In this document: piece after piece, positions 24,101 through 31,680 of the stretch
How positions within the stretch are numbered: the stretch's first letter is position 1
Layout of the letters: each line of letters starts with the position of its first letter
From: CAG-390 sp051867815
GTDB taxonomy: Bacteria; Bacillota; Clostridia; Oscillospirales; CAG-272
DNA: 34,888 nucleotides
Direction of reading: 5' to 3'
Assembly (NCBI GenBank): GCA_051867815.1
Contig: JBJDZD010000107.1
Span: forward strand, 1 to 34,888
Translations under genes and position numbers: made by a program
Notes under the pieces: generated by a model
Told to the model about the DNA's origin: nothing
The model's database searches: none
The model's input: only the letters and a program-made list of their open reading frames with translations

Positions 24101-26329
24101 TTCGGCCACGCTTGCCGCAAAATCAATGATGCCGGAACCGATGGTTGCTCCGTTGTTCAGCACAGCGGCATCGGACATAACGGGAGTAGCGTATGTCACG
24201 TCGCCGAAGACGGGAGCCTCGCGGTCGTCAACCACGCTGGAGTAATCGAAGGTAATATCATCGATGTAGACCGTGAAATCGCCGTTGACATTATTCTGGT
24301 TCTTGAAATAATAGTCAAAAGATGCGCCGTCACGGTCGGATATGTAGAACTGGAAGCAGTAATAGCCGCTTCTCAGCGCCGCTCCGGCATATGCGCCGGT
24401 ATCAATGGAAACATAATGCCAGCCGGACTCGTTGAAGGAGTAGACAACGCCGGTGGTACCATTCTTGCCGTCGTAATCCTGGCCTGTAATGGTGGAGGAA
24501 GCGTATGTTATTTCTCCTGAGTCGCTAACCTCGGAAATGGGATAGATCACCCATCTTCCCCAAAGGCCTACATACTCGTCCGGGATGTACATCCACATGC
24601 CAAGACGCTGTGCGCCCACACCGTTATAATCCTGCTTGTTCTGATAAAGCGCGATCATCTGATAGCCGGATTCCAGCGAATTGGAGTAGTCAATGTTCAG
24701 CGCCAGAGCATAGTTGCCGCCGTGGACCTTTCCGTTCTCAGCCGTAACCACGGACACATTGCTGTTCGGCAAATAATAGTTGTAGTTGGTGTAAGACAAA
24801 CCAAAGCCGTTGTCGGTTCCGTCCTCAAAGTCTACGATGACCTCGGAGCCTTTACCCAGAACGATCTGCGCAGTTGCGGAAACTGCGGAATTTGCAACCA
24901 AAGCTGCCGTTACGGAGCTTTCGATCACTTCAACGCCCTCTTCGGCTGCCGTGAAGTTCAGACCGTCCAGCGTACCGATTTGCTCAAATTCCAAAGTAAG
25001 AACAAAATCGCTCACTTTGGTGGTTACCTCATTGAGGCCGTATTTAGCTGTCAACTCAATCTGTGCGGTTTTTCCATAGGGTACCGTGATCGTCGCGTTG
25101 TTGAATGTGATTGCGTCCGGGATCACCACATGGATGGTGGTTTCGCCAACAACGTTGCCCTCGTAGACCATCTGCACCACAGCGTCGCCGGTGGTACCGT
25201 TGGAGGTAAACACGCCGTTTTCTACGGTTCCCAGAGCGCTGTCTGCCAGATGCCAGCTCACATCCTCGGGAATCACGGCAGACGTGCCTGCCGGGCTGAC
25301 ACCGATAGCAGAGACGTTAACCGTGGAGCCGGGAGTGACATAATCACTTTCCGCAGTCAGAACTGCAGTAGCGAACACGTCGGAAGGTGCTGCGGTGGAT
25401 GCAATGATAATACCTGCGGAGATAGAACGCTCCGAGCCGTCGCTGGGGCGGTTAATGACTTCCACGGAATCAGAACCGGCCTGACGGGCTGCATAAGTTG
25501 CAGATCCGCCGCCGTCCAGGTTGATAGCGGCAACACAGCCCTGCTCCAGCATGATCTGTGCAAGCTCGTGCATGGTACCGCCGCAGGAGAAAGGCTCCTG
25601 ACGGCCGTCAAGCATCATGGTGACGACCTTACCGTCGGCTGTAATACCAATGCAAGTACGGCTGTGACGGTCGGTATTGTAAGATCCGGTTGCATTGGCA
25701 GTTACATCCTCACCGTCACGGACAAGCCACTGAGAGCCGGCAATAGCCTGCCAGATGGTGCTCTCGCCGTTTTCGTCCACATAGTTGCCAATGTTATTGG
25801 CATAGTCAATGACAACCGTCTTGCCATCCTTCAAAACAGCAAAGAAGTTGTCATAGTTGCTTGTGCCGAAAGATACACCGTCAATGTATGTAATACCCAT
25901 GGGCTGACCGGTGGTCATGTTGTAGAACGAACCGTTTACACCGGCGACTGCTGTATAGTATTCGCTGATGAACAGCTCGTCCTCGGGATTGCTGTACTTC
26001 CGGGTTGCATAAGCCATTTGATTGGTCAGCTTTTCCATACCCAGAACTCCACCCTCATGCTGTTTATAGTACGAAGTCTGTACCACAACATCATCTCGGG
26101 CGATGTCCGCAGTGGCTACATAGTAAACCATCTGCTTGCCGTCTTTCGCATAGGCATAGTTGATGGACTGTTCTATGCCGGGTGCAAGGGTAGACTCAGT
26201 GTGCTTGAACACGTCGTGAGTCTCTGACTGGAAACTCTCTGTTGCAAATGCGACAACAGGCGTGATGCCTAAAAGCATGGACAAACAAAGAATTACAGCC
26301 AGTGTTCTTGAAATTCTTTTGGTTTTCAT
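21164..26329 (-). CDS. Secreted phosphodiester-glycosidase (NAGPA) protein with BspA-like LRRs
   Basis: 1721 residues with a Sec signal peptide (basic start, hydrophobic core, likely cut near residue 30). Residues about 50-310 are a NAGPA-type phosphodiester glycosidase domain: GVNGSFYN at 130-137 and INLDGGGSATY at 269-279. Then follow Ig/Big-like beta domains (about 313-495), a CBM-like jelly roll (500-700), another Ig-like unit (715-830), a cohesin-like sandwich (835-930), a segment with CxxC pairs (1013-1065), repeats resembling cell-wall/choline-binding units with YYYDFGDDG (1065-1190), and BspA-like LRR_5 repeats to the end. There is no LPXTG or C-terminal membrane helix. NAGPA domains cleave GlcNAc-1-phosphodiester-type bonds or serve exopolysaccharide assembly; here it may act on the phosphodiester-containing polymer of the locus (inference). 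AAGGAGG lies before the start. Confidence 0.82.
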   Translation of the reverse strand: MKTKRISRTLAVILCLSMLLGITPVVAFATESFQSETHDVFKHTESTLAPGIEQSINYAYAKDGKQMVYYVATADIARDDVVVQTSYYKQHEGGVLGMEKLTNQMAYATRKYSNPEDELFISEYYTAVAGVNGSFYNMTTGQPMGITYIDGVSFGTSNYDNFFAVLKDGKTVVIDYANNIGNYVDENGESTIWQAIAGSQWLVRDGEDVTANATGSYNTDRHSRTCIGITADGKVVTMMLDGRQEPFSCGGTMHELAQIMLEQGCVAAINLDGGGSATYAARQAGSDSVEVINRPSDGSERSISAGIIIASTAAPSDVFATAVLTAESDYVTPGSTVNVSAIGVSPAGTSAVIPEDVSWHLADSALGTVENGVFTSNGTTGDAVVQMVYEGNVVGETTIHVVIPDAITFNNATITVPYGKTAQIELTAKYGLNEVTTKVSDFVLTLEFEQIGTLDGLNFTAAEEGVEVIESSVTAALVANSAVSATAQIVLGKGSEVIVDFEDGTDNGFGLSYTNYNYYLPNSNVSVVTAENGKVHGGNYALALNIDYSNSLESGYQMIALYQNKQDYNGVGAQRLGMWMYIPDEYVGLWGRWVIYPISEVSDSGEITYASSTITGQDYDGKNGTTGVVYSFNESGWHYVSIDTGAYAGAALRSGYYCFQFYISDRDGASFDYYFKNQNNVNGDFTVYIDDITFDYSSVVDDREAPVFGDVTYATPVMSDAAVLNNGATIGSGIIDFAASVAENTNKTNYTGIDASTAKAYVDGNEVPATYSNGKISINTSVTFTAGTHTVKLSVCDKQGNCASIIRTFTVESDKQQPVKVVAHDLTADRILLGSIQLIDVVAADIANVQSVVVTLDLDNMSDWQLDHMIVAAGFTASYSLQKDENIATVTITRTGKDAQTGEAVLVSIPVRAWFLENSNKRNPLSDKEWTLAQFYAGKEFWPIAIDMEVDQGLVTYTDGTTDVFTGEGVFIWTEMWANYANMTATEEGKAYYNSWNGGHIHTETAMSDAPATCTADGYTGRTFCEVCNSVVDWGTTVPATGHTYDFVNGVLQCTDCGELFNGVHTDGKTYVDGIVVADGWMDDSYYVDGVKLTGLQEIDGYYYDFGDDGICPSKAKIDGFYYDEAVGKYMYFTAGLKMTGEVNVYPTTYFFDEDGYAISGEVEIWGYTCTFNEKGAFISATDSNVVDAGFSGTNLNYVLLSDGTLKVGGEGAMRDYTANGIYPAWVIKNDPQIFTSLVIGNGITHIGRFGFYHNPFLKSVSFEEGSNLKSIGWGAFGHNWRLGGITLPASLEVIEEYAFYECGELKYVNVEFGSKLHTIKHTAFRHAIKLETVFIPDSVVNLGANIFYNANPDLILNVVAGSIAEEYAKNNNIKYVTREGIVTLVDRGVCNDTIIWEFYSNGELKIIGNGSMTDFSSYRDTPWFKYANNIKTITIGKYVTAIGNNAFAYYYQNVTEIAFEEGSVLTRVGVLSFMNVPKVESIVLPDSVTYIGSHAFSDCFALENIYVPQGVTFIHALAFRKCSNVVLNVAEGTYAENYAITNGLNYTTRDFVYIPIASGTCGENVFWNIYENNELVISGSGAMFNYASHTEQPWRAYANRITKITIGKDITSIGNYAFAYSFQNVTEIAFEEGSVLTRVGVLSFMNVPKVESIVLPDSVTYIGSHAFSDCFALENIYVPQGVTFIHALAFRKCSNVVLNVAEGSYAEDYARTNNLAYAVR
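21217..21445. repeat. Perfect 229-bp direct repeat, copy 1
   Basis: Identical base for base to 21730-21958, at a 513-bp offset (171 codons). It encodes one block of LRR_5 repeats (residues about 1629-1705 of the giant protein). Identity at synonymous sites and abrupt loss of identity at both ends point to recent duplication or gene conversion. Confidence 0.95.
21730..21958. repeat. Perfect 229-bp direct repeat, copy 2
   Basis: Partner of 21217-21445. It encodes residues about 1458-1534. The flanking parts of the two 171-residue units are similar in protein but have diverged in DNA. Confidence 0.95.
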
Positions 26330-26390
26330 AGAAAATCCTCCTTTTTATTTCATATCGCTAATGCGATTATGGCAATAGGAAAATAATATA

Positions 26391-27596
26391 TTACTTTTTA
26401 CTCTTGAGTATAGTATGCATAAGAGTAATAAGTTCCTCAACGAGGCTATCTTTGTTAAAGTTTTCGATATAATACAATCGGCAATTCCTGCGGATTTTTG
26501 CCAACTCGTCATTAGAAAATGCAGACATCTTCCGAACGGCTTCACATAAAGTATTTACATCATAACAAGATACCAAGCCGCAATTATTACCTTGAATAAT
26601 TTCTGCACTTTCTCCTCCCGCCACAGCCAACACAGGGGTTCCACACATCAAATAAGTCTGCAATTTCGCCGGAATCGTCATATTAAACAGCGGATTGTCT
26701 TGGAATGACAAGTATGCAGCATCTGCAAAAAAAACATAACGATTAGAGACTTGCTCTGACATTTGTCCCAAAAACAGAACCTTATCTGCAATACCCAAAG
26801 AATTTACTCTTTCCTGCAATCGCAATTTCGCTCTTCCATCTCCGACAATATACCATCTAATGTTTTGATTTTTTAACTCTTCAGCGACATCAACCAGCAA
26901 ATCAAGACCTTGAGCATCGCCAATATTTCCCGCAAATACGATATTAAAAGTATCTTCACTATATTCAATTGGTTTTTCACATCCACTAAAATCGAAATCA
27001 TTGCAAAACTGCGGCCAATAAACGAGTTTATCTTGATCAATGCCTCGCGTAGCGATATTCTTCACAAATCCCCTTGATGAGCAAAGAATTCTGTCACTGT
27101 TGTTATATATATAATCTACAATTTTATTGATCACCCAAATAATCGGCTTAAATCGAATACCGAGCACAACCTCAACATTTTCGGGCCATAGATCTTGTAC
27201 ATTAAAGAAAATCGGAGTTCCAAATTTCCTTTTATATGTAACTGCGGGCAAACCAACTGTTACAGGAGAAACTTCAAACACGTATATAACATCGAATTTA
27301 TCAGAACAATTCTTTACCCATCGATTACCAAACAGTACGTAATCAAGGCAGTTGCGTAACATTCCAAACAAATTATGTCCTCTCGCATGAACAGGTAATC
27401 GAACAATTCGTATCCCATCCCATTCTGTTTCGTAAGGAATGTTAAAACCATAGCCCTCATATATCTTCCCTTGGGGATACTGAGGGTATCCAGTAACAAC
27501 TGTTACATCGTGACCGCGCGCTTTCAATTCTTTGCAAAGAATATTCACGCGGAAGCGCTCCGGATAAAAATACTGCGTAAAAACTAAGATTCTCAT
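26391..27596 (-). CDS. WbuB-like glycosyltransferase (GT4)
   Basis: 401 residues. The N-terminus MRILVFTQYFYPE, then TVVTGYPQYPQGKIY, FNVQDLWPE and the donor segment IPAKLQTYLMCGTPVLA mark the WbuB group of GT4, several of which transfer N-acetyl-L-fucosamine. That fits the capEFG genes 20 kb away. It is probably the second transferase, acting on the first lipid-linked sugar. The start at 27596 follows the SDR stop by one base, and only a weak GGAA ribosome site is seen; a longer frame begins at 27662 inside the SDR gene and is not preferred. Confidence 0.85.
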   Translation of the reverse strand: MRILVFTQYFYPERFRVNILCKELKARGHDVTVVTGYPQYPQGKIYEGYGFNIPYETEWDGIRIVRLPVHARGHNLFGMLRNCLDYVLFGNRWVKNCSDKFDVIYVFEVSPVTVGLPAVTYKRKFGTPIFFNVQDLWPENVEVVLGIRFKPIIWVINKIVDYIYNNSDRILCSSRGFVKNIATRGIDQDKLVYWPQFCNDFDFSGCEKPIEYSEDTFNIVFAGNIGDAQGLDLLVDVAEELKNQNIRWYIVGDGRAKLRLQERVNSLGIADKVLFLGQMSEQVSNRYVFFADAAYLSFQDNPLFNMTIPAKLQTYLMCGTPVLAVAGGESAEIIQGNNCGLVSCYDVNTLCEAVRKMSAFSNDELAKIRRNCRLYYIENFNKDSLVEELITLMHTILKSKK

Positions 27597-27597
27597 T

Positions 27598-28473
27598 TTA
27601 ATTTTCCGTGAGAATAATTGAGGATTCCAAGTCAGTGACTTGATAATTGTATTTATAAACACTCATTTTCGCATCGTAGCTCAAATTTCCGAATGCTTTG
27701 TTGACAAGCGCTGTGAAATGGCTCAAAATCTTGAGCATCCAAGTAAATCCCTTAATCAAACACACCTTTTTGCCATGCGCTTGCGCAATCATTTTGACAA
27801 TCTCGGATGTGTTGGAATATTCTGCATTTTGAGGGAAGAAGATACCATGTTCGTTATTTTCGACCATCAGACGAACAAACTCAACTAAATTGTCTATATA
27901 TAGCATAGAGCGTTCGTTTTTTACGTACGGGAACAATGGCAATATCAACGCGATCTTTGCAAGTATCGGATAGTTTCCCTTACTTCCCTTTCCGTAAACC
28001 ATCGGGGGACGCAAAACAACCACATTGAAGTTATTATCCTGTAAAGGCAAAATACCGTTTTCCGCCTGTACCTTGCTATCACCGTAAAAGTTAGCTGGAG
28101 AAACCGGGGTATCCCGAGTAATCACTTTACTTTTACCAATAGGTGCGCTACCTCCATATACAATGGCGCTACTCATAAAAATGAACTGTTTTACTCCGTC
28201 AGCTTTTGCCTTTTTTGCGGTTTCTATAGCCAAATAGGTGTTGATTTTATAGTATAACGCTTTGCGCTCTTCGCTTACTTTACCAGTATCGGAGTGTGCA
28301 AGTCCTGCTACATGATAAATCGTATCGTAGCCGGAAAAGCTCATATTTCTCCACGAACCGTCCATCATATCAACTGTATCAACACTAAAATCGTCCGGAT
28401 AGTTTTCCTTTATGTACTTATCAAATGAAGTACCGATATAACTGTTAGCACCTGTTATCAGTATTTTTTTCAT
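27598..28473 (-). CDS. NAD-dependent epimerase/dehydratase (SDR), sugar-nucleotide type
   Basis: A 291-residue SDR with GANSYIG near the N-terminus, HVAGLAH, MSSAIVYG and FYGDSK (YxxxK), and RPPMVYG. It is shorter than UDP-glucose 4-epimerases (about 330) and resembles the 4-ketoreductases (WbpV/WreQ-like) that sit beside phosphoglycosyl transferases and supply UDP-QuiNAc-type sugars; that function is inferred from size and context. It is the first intact gene of the large operon, 54 bases after the transferase pseudogene. Confidence 0.78.
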   Translation of the reverse strand: MKKILITGANSYIGTSFDKYIKENYPDDFSVDTVDMMDGSWRNMSFSGYDTIYHVAGLAHSDTGKVSEERKALYYKINTYLAIETAKKAKADGVKQFIFMSSAIVYGGSAPIGKSKVITRDTPVSPANFYGDSKVQAENGILPLQDNNFNVVVLRPPMVYGKGSKGNYPILAKIALILPLFPYVKNERSMLYIDNLVEFVRLMVENNEHGIFFPQNAEYSNTSEIVKMIAQAHGKKVCLIKGFTWMLKILSHFTALVNKAFGNLSYDAKMSVYKYNYQVTDLESSIILTEN

Positions 28474-28527
28474 TTGCTGACAACCTCAGTTTCCTTCTCT
28501 GCTTCTTTTTTTCTCATCCGTGCCGTC

Positions 28528-28713
28528 TTATGCGACACCATCGCTTCTCGGGACTGCCGTTATCGCACCGAAAAAGCACTTGCAATCAAATCCGAAGCTC
28601 ATTTCCTCAACATATTCACCGTCAGGCTTTGATTTCACCGGAAGCTCAGGCTCATCTCTGCCGTTGATTCGTCCCCAACCGGTAAGTCCGGGGACGTATC
28701 GTTCGCACCGTAC
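28528..28713 (-). pseudogene. C-terminal remnant of a phosphoglycosyl transferase
   Basis: Minus-strand frame with no start codon, preceded by TGA TAA at 28719-28714. It reads YVPGLTGWGRINGRDE, followed by EYVEEMSFGFDCKCFF and ending RSDGVA-stop: the conserved C-terminal block of bacterial sugar transferases (WcaJ/WbaP/EpsL/TuaA type; compare the family's PGLTGWAQINGRN and D-x-x-Y-V-E). Only about 60 of some 200 residues remain. The promoter at 28894-28922 is only about 170 bases away, too close for an intact gene, so the N-terminal two thirds were deleted. It was originally the first gene of the operon and would have started the glycan on undecaprenyl phosphate. Confidence 0.75.
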
Positions 28714-28893
28714 TTATCACGCTCGACGAACGGCAATTAAAATAAAACCAACGCCCGAAGGGACCGTATCTGTTACTCTCCAAAAGCCCCGTGTACATGT
28801 TCGTATGCTCCGTCTTGCCGCATATCACTCATGCGACGGGAGAATTATTGCGGCAATATACAAACGATTATTTCATTAAATATAGTCTATATT

Positions 28894-28922
28894 ATTATAA
28901 TATAAAATGCTGATTTTGTCAA
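28894..28922 (-). promoter_or_regulatory. Perfect-consensus sigma-A promoter of the large polysaccharide operon
   Basis: Minus strand TTGACA (28922-28917), exactly 17 bases, TATAAT (28899-28894), transcript start expected near 28887. It reads through the transferase remnant into the SDR. Between 28714 and 28893 no gene is seen. Confidence 0.8.
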
Positions 28923-29008
28923 GTAGCAAACAGCCTTTAATCCGATTCATATGCAAGAAACGTCATAAATCGTCCGACGGCCGGTGGCATAGGGTACGGC
29001 ATACAAGG

Positions 29009-29053
29009 CAGAAAGCGTTTTGAAGATCCGAGAGATCGACAAAACGCTTTCTG
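29009..29053 (-). terminator. Terminator-like hairpin after the YgjV-like gene
   Basis: CAGAAAGCGTTTTG (29009-29022) pairs perfectly over 14 bases with CAAAACGCTTTCTG (29040-29053). On the + strand a T6 run follows after seven bases; on the minus strand it lies 26 bases past the stop at 29079. It separates this operon from the polysaccharide promoter. Confidence 0.6.
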
Positions 29054-29078
29054 TTGATGTTTTTTCAAATTGTCTGCT

Positions 29079-29735
29079 TTACTTTTCAGATGAGCTTTGG
29101 TTTTCCTGCGTGTTCGCGCCCCTATTGAGGCTTGAACCGGCAATGCCGATTTGCACCGATTTGTCGGCATTTGGCTCTTTTTCGGTATTCTGCCCCACCA
29201 CGACCGCCTTATGGCCAATAATATGCTCGCGCACAAGGCCGATACATACCGAAACGATTTGCAGTACATTTGCCGCGGCAGCGGAAATATTTCCCGTGTA
29301 CGCGGCGTATGCAAGCCAAAGCGATTGAGTAGCAAAGGCGATGTATGCCGTGCGTTTCGGATCGCTCTGGTAAAGCGCATAAACCATGAGCATGCTCCCA
29401 ACGGTGGGAAGAAGCGTTATCGGAGCAAAGCTATGCCGCCCAAGGTATTCCAGGATTGGGGAAAGTAACGTCAGGCAACAAAATACGGGGAGCCATAAAA
29501 TATGAGAAGCAAATTTTTTTCGCCCGCGATAGTAAAAAACAGTTTCTCTGACCATGGCGACAAGATTCAGTACGGCGCCGGTATATGCCCCAAGGCAAAC
29601 CATGTTGCCAAACCAAAGCAGATCCGAAAGGAACTTGAATTTTAAGATCTTCTCTCGCCGGAGCATGGAAAAAATCAATATGTTTTCGGCGACGGCAATG
29701 AAGCCTATGATCTCACCGATTATTTTCGCTATCAT
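29079..29735 (-). CDS. YgjV-like inner membrane protein
   Basis: 218 residues with about six hydrophobic segments in the first 165 residues, arranged as short paired helices (for example LLWFGNMVCLGAYTGAVLNL and IAFATQSLWLAYAAYTGN). This fits the YgjV/Imp-YgjV family of unknown function; SWEET/PQ-loop-like transporters are a related alternative. The last 50 residues are polar, rich in Q, N and S, and cytosolic or extracellular. It overlaps the upstream glycosidase-like gene as ATGA, so it is translationally coupled; a sugar-transport role is suggested only by that coupling. Confidence 0.65.
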   Translation of the reverse strand: MIAKIIGEIIGFIAVAENILIFSMLRREKILKFKFLSDLLWFGNMVCLGAYTGAVLNLVAMVRETVFYYRGRKKFASHILWLPVFCCLTLLSPILEYLGRHSFAPITLLPTVGSMLMVYALYQSDPKRTAYIAFATQSLWLAYAAYTGNISAAAANVLQIVSVCIGLVREHIIGHKAVVVGQNTEKEPNADKSVQIGIAGSSLNRGANTQENQSSSEK

Positions 29736-31468
29736 GCTTTTATGACTGTATATTCACCCGGGGCGATCACGGTATCACCGTACGTTTCGGGCTTGTCGCC
29801 GAAATTGCCGACGACGCTCATGCCGTCCTCGTACACGGCAACCTCAATACCGGAATCCAGCACGCGGTAATCAGACATATATACAAGCTGGTGCGCGTCA
29901 AGGCCGACGCTTTGGTATTCGCCGAGCGCCTCCTTTACGATTGAAACCGCATAGCGCAGGTCCTCGTCGGTAGTAGTAACAAGGTCGGCGTCACCCATCC
30001 AGTTGATCGCGCCACCCGTGCGGAATTTTGAGTGGAAATAGAGGGACGGTCTGCCACCGCGCATGATTGCAATCAGTCTGTCGCGCTTTTGCTTGATGGG
30101 ATAATTTATCGTCGGACTGATTGGATTGTAAAGCACGATTCCGTGATAGGTCAGCTCGAAGAACGGCAAAATCCGGTCGGCTACCGGAATTCGGGACTTG
30201 CTGAAGCCGTCGCCGAACGACACGTAAAGCCCGTAGTCAAGCTCTCCGAGTGAAAAATCCATGGTTCCCTCGGACGAGAACGCGCCCATCAATTCACGGC
30301 TCTCGTGCATGATCTTTTGCACGGTTCTGATGCCGACCGCCGTCGGGCAGGGATGCTCCGGGCTATGGCAATCATCGGGCACTACAATGGAAATGACGTC
30401 GGTAAAATGAATGCCGTTTGGTTTCAGGTCGGCAACATGGGGCAGGTCGCGGCGGTTGTTTTTGAGCTGCATATGCGGGCATACGCGGTAAGCGAGACCG
30501 CCGCTGTAATGCCCCTCCTGGTGGTACTGACCGTCGGCTCTTACGGAAATATCGCTCCAGGTAAAATTGTTTGAAATTTCAACCGCATCGATCAGATTGG
30601 TATGCAGAGAAATGCGATACCCCTTTTTCTTTACGTATTCGATCGTACGTTCAAGCTCCTCGTCGCCGCCGAGCCGAGGATCCGCCGGGAACAGCTGGGG
30701 GAATCTTCCGTCGTGACCGCCGATGTTCCAGCCAACAAGCTGAAGCTCCGCGCCGACAACGCCCTGCCTTTTCAGCTCGTCGGCAATGTCGCGGACGCGC
30801 GAAAAGCTGCACGCAACGAACATATCCGGTTCGTTTTCCGGAGTTTGGTGACGGACGGGGGAGGGGCTGGGCTTCCATCCCATACGGATACGGATGAGAG
30901 GATATTTTACGGCATATTCAACTGCCTCGCGCTCGCATTTTCGGGATAGGAGCGTAATTTCGCCGCGCGACAGACGAAGCTCTCTTTCCGCTTTTGCCAT
31001 TTCCGTGTAGCCGGCATCCAACGGGAGCAAGACTATTTCAATGCGTATGTCATCGTATACTTTGTCATGTTTTGTGAAGTCAAAGCGTACACAAAGCGTG
31101 TAAATATTATCTTTAACGACCGTTTCCAGCGCATATCTGTAATTTCTTTCTATGCGCACAAGCGCGCAGACATCCTTCTTTTTGATGCCGAAAAGGGACA
31201 TTATGGTCTTTTCGTTTGAGAAAACAAGATCGTCTCTTTCGGTGAAAAAAGTCTGAAACTCGCCCATCATACCGATGTTGCGCGGCTGAAGATAGTAGCC
31301 ATCCTCGCCTGCCGCGGCACGGGTAAACTCCCCCAATGCCCATAGCTTTTTTACACGGGCGATTTTCTCCTTGGGCAGGGTCAACCGGAGCCGGTTTTCT
31401 TTCTCCTCAACAAAAAACGGGTACTTATTCTCATTTTCGTCGGTAGCACAAAAAACGAACGGGCACAT
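29732..31468 (-). CDS. Putative TIM-barrel glycosidase, DUF5696-like
   Basis: A 578-residue cytosolic protein. Residues 1-200 are beta-rich. From about 215 to 500 there is a likely TIM barrel with strand-end motifs: GAELQLVGWNIGGHDG (239-254), KGYRISLHTNLIDA (282-295), a later GAFSSEGTMDF with a candidate catalytic glutamate, and a small beta domain at the end. The pattern resembles DUF5696/GH-D-like or endo-alpha-GalNAc-type proteins, but no family is certain. GGAGG lies 7 bases before the start. It is divergent from the AraC regulator, which probably controls it. Confidence 0.55.
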   Translation of the reverse strand: MCPFVFCATDENENKYPFFVEEKENRLRLTLPKEKIARVKKLWALGEFTRAAAGEDGYYLQPRNIGMMGEFQTFFTERDDLVFSNEKTIMSLFGIKKKDVCALVRIERNYRYALETVVKDNIYTLCVRFDFTKHDKVYDDIRIEIVLLPLDAGYTEMAKAERELRLSRGEITLLSRKCEREAVEYAVKYPLIRIRMGWKPSPSPVRHQTPENEPDMFVACSFSRVRDIADELKRQGVVGAELQLVGWNIGGHDGRFPQLFPADPRLGGDEELERTIEYVKKKGYRISLHTNLIDAVEISNNFTWSDISVRADGQYHQEGHYSGGLAYRVCPHMQLKNNRRDLPHVADLKPNGIHFTDVISIVVPDDCHSPEHPCPTAVGIRTVQKIMHESRELMGAFSSEGTMDFSLGELDYGLYVSFGDGFSKSRIPVADRILPFFELTYHGIVLYNPISPTINYPIKQKRDRLIAIMRGGRPSLYFHSKFRTGGAINWMGDADLVTTTDEDLRYAVSIVKEALGEYQSVGLDAHQLVYMSDYRVLDSGIEVAVYEDGMSVVGNFGDKPETYGDTVIAPGEYTVIKA

Positions 31469-31503
31469 TTTTTATCCTCCAATAAAATTTCTTTCGGTTT
31501 GTC

Positions 31504-31532
31504 TTGCTTTTCTCTTGCAGTCATGGTATAAT
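31504..31532 (+). promoter_or_regulatory. Promoter of the AraC-family regulator
   Basis: TTGCTT (31504-31509), 17 bases, TATAAT (31527-31532). The leader to the ATG at 31681 would be about 140 bases and overlaps the divergent promoter region. Confidence 0.55.
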
Positions 31533-31597
31533 CAATATATAACAAAAATCCGAATGTTTTCAGACAACCGTGACTTTACAATGGAAATCTCGCGAAT

Positions 31598-31626
31598 ATT
31601 ATAGCATGAAATCCAAAAATCCAAAA
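31598..31626 (-). promoter_or_regulatory. Divergent promoter with tandem octamer over the -35 region
   Basis: Minus strand TATAAT at 31603-31598. The -35 region is poor (TTTTGG) but falls in a tandem octamer, ATCCAAAA-ATCCAAAA on the + strand (31611-31626). Direct repeats covering a weak -35 box are the usual layout for activation by AraC-type proteins. Confidence 0.4.
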
Positions 31627-31680
31627 GCTGTATTTTCAATATAAAAGTTTGAAAAATCAATACAATGAGAGAGGCATACT

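Noticed and set aside
23135..26227. Two long + strand frames (461 and 501 codons)
   Set aside because: Both are antisense to the giant secreted protein, which has a signal peptide, strong ribosome site and clear domains.
28520..28879. 119-codon + strand frame
   Set aside because: It overlaps the antisense transferase remnant and promoter, and resembles no protein; the minus strand gives the recognisable sugar-transferase C-terminus.
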